In this document: in pieces, positions 9,976-12,102 of the stretch | How positions within the stretch are numbered: the stretch's first letter is position 1 | Layout: each line of letters begins with the position of its first letter | Assembly (NCBI GenBank): GCA_030613285.1 | Contig: JAUWME010000022.1 | Coordinates: 1 to 12,102, forward strand | Direction of reading: 5' to 3' | From: Candidatus Zymogenus sp. | GTDB lineage: Bacteria > Desulfobacterota > Zymogenia > Zymogenales > Zymogenaceae | DNA length: 12,102 nt | The notes under the pieces: model-generated | The model's database searches: none | Seen by the model: the letters and a program-made list of their open reading frames with translations, nothing else | Told to the model about the DNA's origin: nothing | Program-made: the position numbers and the translations under genes

Positions 9976-10788
9976 CTAAAATTCTTTTCGCCTAAAAAAG
10001 AGTACCATAATAAGCCAGAACAACATGATGTAAACAAGGGTGTGTATAACGGGCCAAAAAGACATCACTGAATTTCCGAAGATCTCGCTGACAAATGATG
10101 CTGCGTAAAACTGCGTTGAACCCCATTGGGGAAAGACAAAGTAGAAAACCTTTAAGATTACAAACAAAACCTTGGACGATGAGTTTTCAAAAACCATTCG
10201 AATATTATCAAAGTAGAAGACGAAGTCGATTCCGACACTAAAGATATAAGCCACAATTCCCAATACCATGGCTATGATTCTGGCGGTGGCAAGGGAGACA
10301 AGAAAGACGAAAGATATGAGCATAAAGATGTTTAAGGCAAAGACCCCAAGGGAGATAAAAAACTTAAATTCCCATACCCCCGTTCTTAAGAAAGCGAGGA
10401 AGAAAAAACCGATTCCTAAAATTGCGACATTGAGAAGGACGACTGCAGATACTCCGATGAATTTTCCCATAAGATATTGAAAGCGGGAGATAGGCTTTGA
10501 AATAAAGACTGTAATGATACCCGACTCGATATCCCCCGGAAGTGCTCCCATGGACAAAAGCCCCGCCAGGGCAAGTCCCCAAAAGATGATAACATGAAAG
10601 CCCAAAATAAACCCAAAATCAGCAACCTGTTTTGGGCCGAGTTGTTCAGAGTTTATCGCCATACTTCCGGACATACACCCACGAACTAAAAGCAAAAACA
10701 AGACGGCAACGCCGAGGAGGATGTAAAAGAGCTTATTTCTCAAACCTTCTTTGATTGTATTTCCAGAAATTGCAAGTATCTGTTTCAA
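9976..10788 (-). CDS. ABC-2 type transporter permease
   Basis: Inner-membrane permease of an ABC-2 exporter (270 residues). Hydrophobic segments fall at about 19-36, 58-81, 108-132, 142-166, 170-194 and 244-265, giving six likely membrane spans, with a weaker one at 207-220. The segment GDIESGIITVFISKPISR followed by MGKFIG is characteristic of ABC-2/NosY-like permeases. The start is TTG, whose bases overlap the TGA stop of the ATPase gene by four; GGAGG lies about 7 nt upstream, so the two subunits are translationally coupled. The ATG-less start is decided by this ribosome site and by MKQILAISGNTIKEGLRNK, a normal N-terminal elbow helix. The substrate is unknown. Confidence 0.87.
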   Translation of the reverse strand: MKQILAISGNTIKEGLRNKLFYILLGVAVLFLLLVRGCMSGSMAINSEQLGPKQVADFGFILGFHVIIFWGLALAGLLSMGALPGDIESGIITVFISKPISRFQYLMGKFIGVSAVVLLNVAILGIGFFFLAFLRTGVWEFKFFISLGVFALNIFMLISFVFLVSLATARIIAMVLGIVAYIFSVGIDFVFYFDNIRMVFENSSSKVLFVILKVFYFVFPQWGSTQFYAASFVSEIFGNSVMSFWPVIHTLVYIMLFWLIMVLFFRRKEF

Positions 10789-11696
10789 CTTCCCTCCTCC
10801 TCTTTTACAACGCGATAGAAAATATCCTCAAGAGATTCCTTGTCTTCGGACATGGTGACCAACCTTGCATTTGCTTTGACTATTACCTCCGGGATTGCAC
10901 CCCGGGTGTTGTCATCTTTGGGTGTGAGATAGTATTTATTATTTTCTACTCGAACGGACTTTGAGACTTTTTTCAATCCCTTGAGGAGTTTTTCTGATCC
11001 CTCTTCCACTTCCACCATGATGGTGGGGGCACTATCGGAAAGTTCATCTAATGTTCCAATCTTTATTAGTTTTCCCTTATTTAGTATAGCCACTCTGTCG
11101 CACGTTCGCTCAATCTCGGACAATAGGTGGGAATTTATAAAGATTGTTTTACCCTTCTTTTTTTCTTTTAAGATTATATCCCTCACCTCTTTTGTCCCGA
11201 TGGGGTCAAGCCCGGAGGTGGGTTCGTCCAGAAGGAGTAGTTCTGGGTTGTGGATGAGGGCCTGGGCAATCCCAATGCGTTGTAACATCCCCTTGGAGTA
11301 TTCTCTCAGTGGTCTTCCGGCGTCGGCAGTAAGCCCGAAGATTTCGAGATATTTATCTATTTCGGTTTTACGCTCAAGCTTTGGCAACCCATAAAGCTTA
11401 CCTGCAAGGTCCAAAAATTCATATCCTTTCAAAAAGCCGTGGAGTCTCATGTTTTCTGGGAGGTATCCGATTCTCTTCCTTACATTTCTTCCACCAATGG
11501 GAAGATTAAAAACAGAAACATCTCCGGCAGTAGGAAAGACAAGGCCCAAGAGAATCTTGACGAATGTGGTTTTTCCCGCTCCGTTAGGCCCCAGAAATCC
11601 GAATATCTCACCCTTTTCAACGTGAAAATTTATACCAGATAACGCCCTGACCTTTGAATAGTCCTTAAAAAGTCCTGTGGCGCTGATTGCTTTCAT
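10785..11696 (-). CDS. ABC transporter ATP-binding protein (exporter type)
   Basis: Cytoplasmic ATPase subunit (303 residues) paired with the overlapping permease. Walker A GPNGAGKT (36-43), Q-loop region YLPENMRL (78-85), signature YSKGM (133-137, a variant of LSGGQ common in the CcmA/NatA/NosF-like group), Walker B LLLLDEP (153-159), D-loop SGLD and H-loop His190 are all present, so it should be active. A C-terminal extension of about 80 residues (VEVEEGSEKLLKGLKK region) is usual in this exporter group. The ATG has AAGGAG about 12 nt upstream. It ends in TGA within the permease start. Its role cannot be narrowed beyond export of a lipid, peptide, ion or drug, since no accessory gene is in view. 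Confidence 0.93.
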   Translation of the reverse strand: MKAISATGLFKDYSKVRALSGINFHVEKGEIFGFLGPNGAGKTTFVKILLGLVFPTAGDVSVFNLPIGGRNVRKRIGYLPENMRLHGFLKGYEFLDLAGKLYGLPKLERKTEIDKYLEIFGLTADAGRPLREYSKGMLQRIGIAQALIHNPELLLLDEPTSGLDPIGTKEVRDIILKEKKKGKTIFINSHLLSEIERTCDRVAILNKGKLIKIGTLDELSDSAPTIMVEVEEGSEKLLKGLKKVSKSVRVENNKYYLTPKDDNTRGAIPEVIVKANARLVTMSEDKESLEDIFYRVVKEEEGS

Positions 11697-11742
11697 ATTT
11701 TACCTATCTCCTTGACGAATATACAATATTTACAATATTCCA
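11697..11742 (-). promoter_or_regulatory. AT-rich upstream region of the ABC operon
   Basis: Before the ATPase start the minus strand is very AT-rich, with TATATT about 25 nt from the ATG and the direct repeat ACAATATT (plus strand, 11723-11730 and 11732-11739). TTGTAA lies upstream, but 20 nt from TATATT, too far for a standard sigma-70 pair. A promoter probably lies here, but its exact elements cannot be fixed. Confidence 0.3.
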
Positions 11743-11960
11743 TTTACAAATAAATTCCATTGCATAATAAAACGAGCAACACCGTCCCGACTACGACATT
11801 ATCCCAAAATATGACAGGGGCTTATCCTTGGATGTTCTTTAAAAGTTCCATCGCTAAAAAATCGAGCAAACCCCACAACTCACTCTCACAAAACAGTAGG
11901 GATAAGGGCTTGTTCCATAGGTGTCTCTTGTAAACGTTCTGTCGGCTAAAAAATCGAGCA
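11743..11960. repeat. Degenerate tandem repeat array, about 90-nt period
   Basis: Three related units end at GAGCA positions 11774-11778, 11864-11868 and 11956-11960, giving periods of 90 and 92 nt. Units two and three share the identical 16-nt core GCTAAAAAATCGAGCA (11853-11868 and 11945-11960). They also align through the 50 nt before it (GGGGCTT or AGGGCTT, a CC/GG-rich middle, then GTTC). Unit one is more diverged, with AATTCCATTGC and AACGAGCA. No stable ORF spans the array on either strand, apart from a minus-strand open stretch of about 34 codons across unit three. The array runs into the G-rich window end, so its full extent is unknown. No gene is supported between 11697 and 12102. 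Confidence 0.65.

Positions 11961-12102
<142 letters not shown>

Noticed and set aside
11743..11960. CRISPR array or integron attC array
   Set aside because: Units are similar along their whole length rather than alternating repeat and unique spacer, the core is only 16 nt, no cas gene or integrase is in view, and attC-like paired core sites with cassettes are absent.
11857..11960. Minus-strand small ORF across the third repeat unit
   Set aside because: It is only about 34 codons, without a start or ribosome site before the artefact, and the same frame is broken by stops in the neighbouring units, so it is not supported as a gene.

Overview
The window reads as a moderate-GC bacterial chromosome fragment, most likely from a Desulfobacterota/deltaproteobacterial-type genome. 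This is inferred from two things: pilT inserted between recA and recX, next to thpR and alaS, and a PATAN(DUF4388)-DnaJ-TPR protein of a kind common in that group. No taxonomic search was possible. Both ends of the window (about 1-40 and 11961-12102) are nearly pure G with a few T or C and look like sequencing or assembly artefacts, so the trusted sequence is about 41-11960.

Left half, plus strand: a promoter-like region (about 113-156) is followed by a tightly packed cluster thpR-recA-pilT-recX. Intergenic gaps run from 14 nt down to overlap, so one transcript is likely. It joins an RNA 2',3'-cyclic phosphodiesterase, the recombinase RecA, a type IV pilus retraction-type ATPase and the RecA modulator RecX. 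A strong intrinsic terminator (3556-3580) follows, and only 8 nt later alaS (alanyl-tRNA synthetase, 882 codons) begins. alaS is continuous in one frame but carries a TGA at codon 321, where the family has a conserved glycine. It is a sequence error, a real nonsense allele or a recoding event. Other genes here stop normally at TGA.

Right half, minus strand, convergent with alaS and read from right to left: an ABC-2 type exporter (ATPase, then permease from a TTG start overlapping the ATPase stop); a PATAN-DnaJ-TPR protein whose stop lies 12 nt before ilvE (branched-chain aminotransferase); an intrinsic terminator; and a metallo-beta-lactamase-fold hydrolase with a C-terminal winged helix.

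The 264 bases between the ABC ATPase and the right-hand artefact hold no convincing gene. They contain three degenerate tandem copies of a roughly 90-nt unit ending in a shared 16-nt core. No rRNA, tRNA, transposase, CRISPR array or phage gene was seen. Most of the window is housekeeping. The items most worth a second look are the alaS stop codon, the repeat array at the contig edge, the recA-pilT-recX nesting and the terminator against the alaS start.
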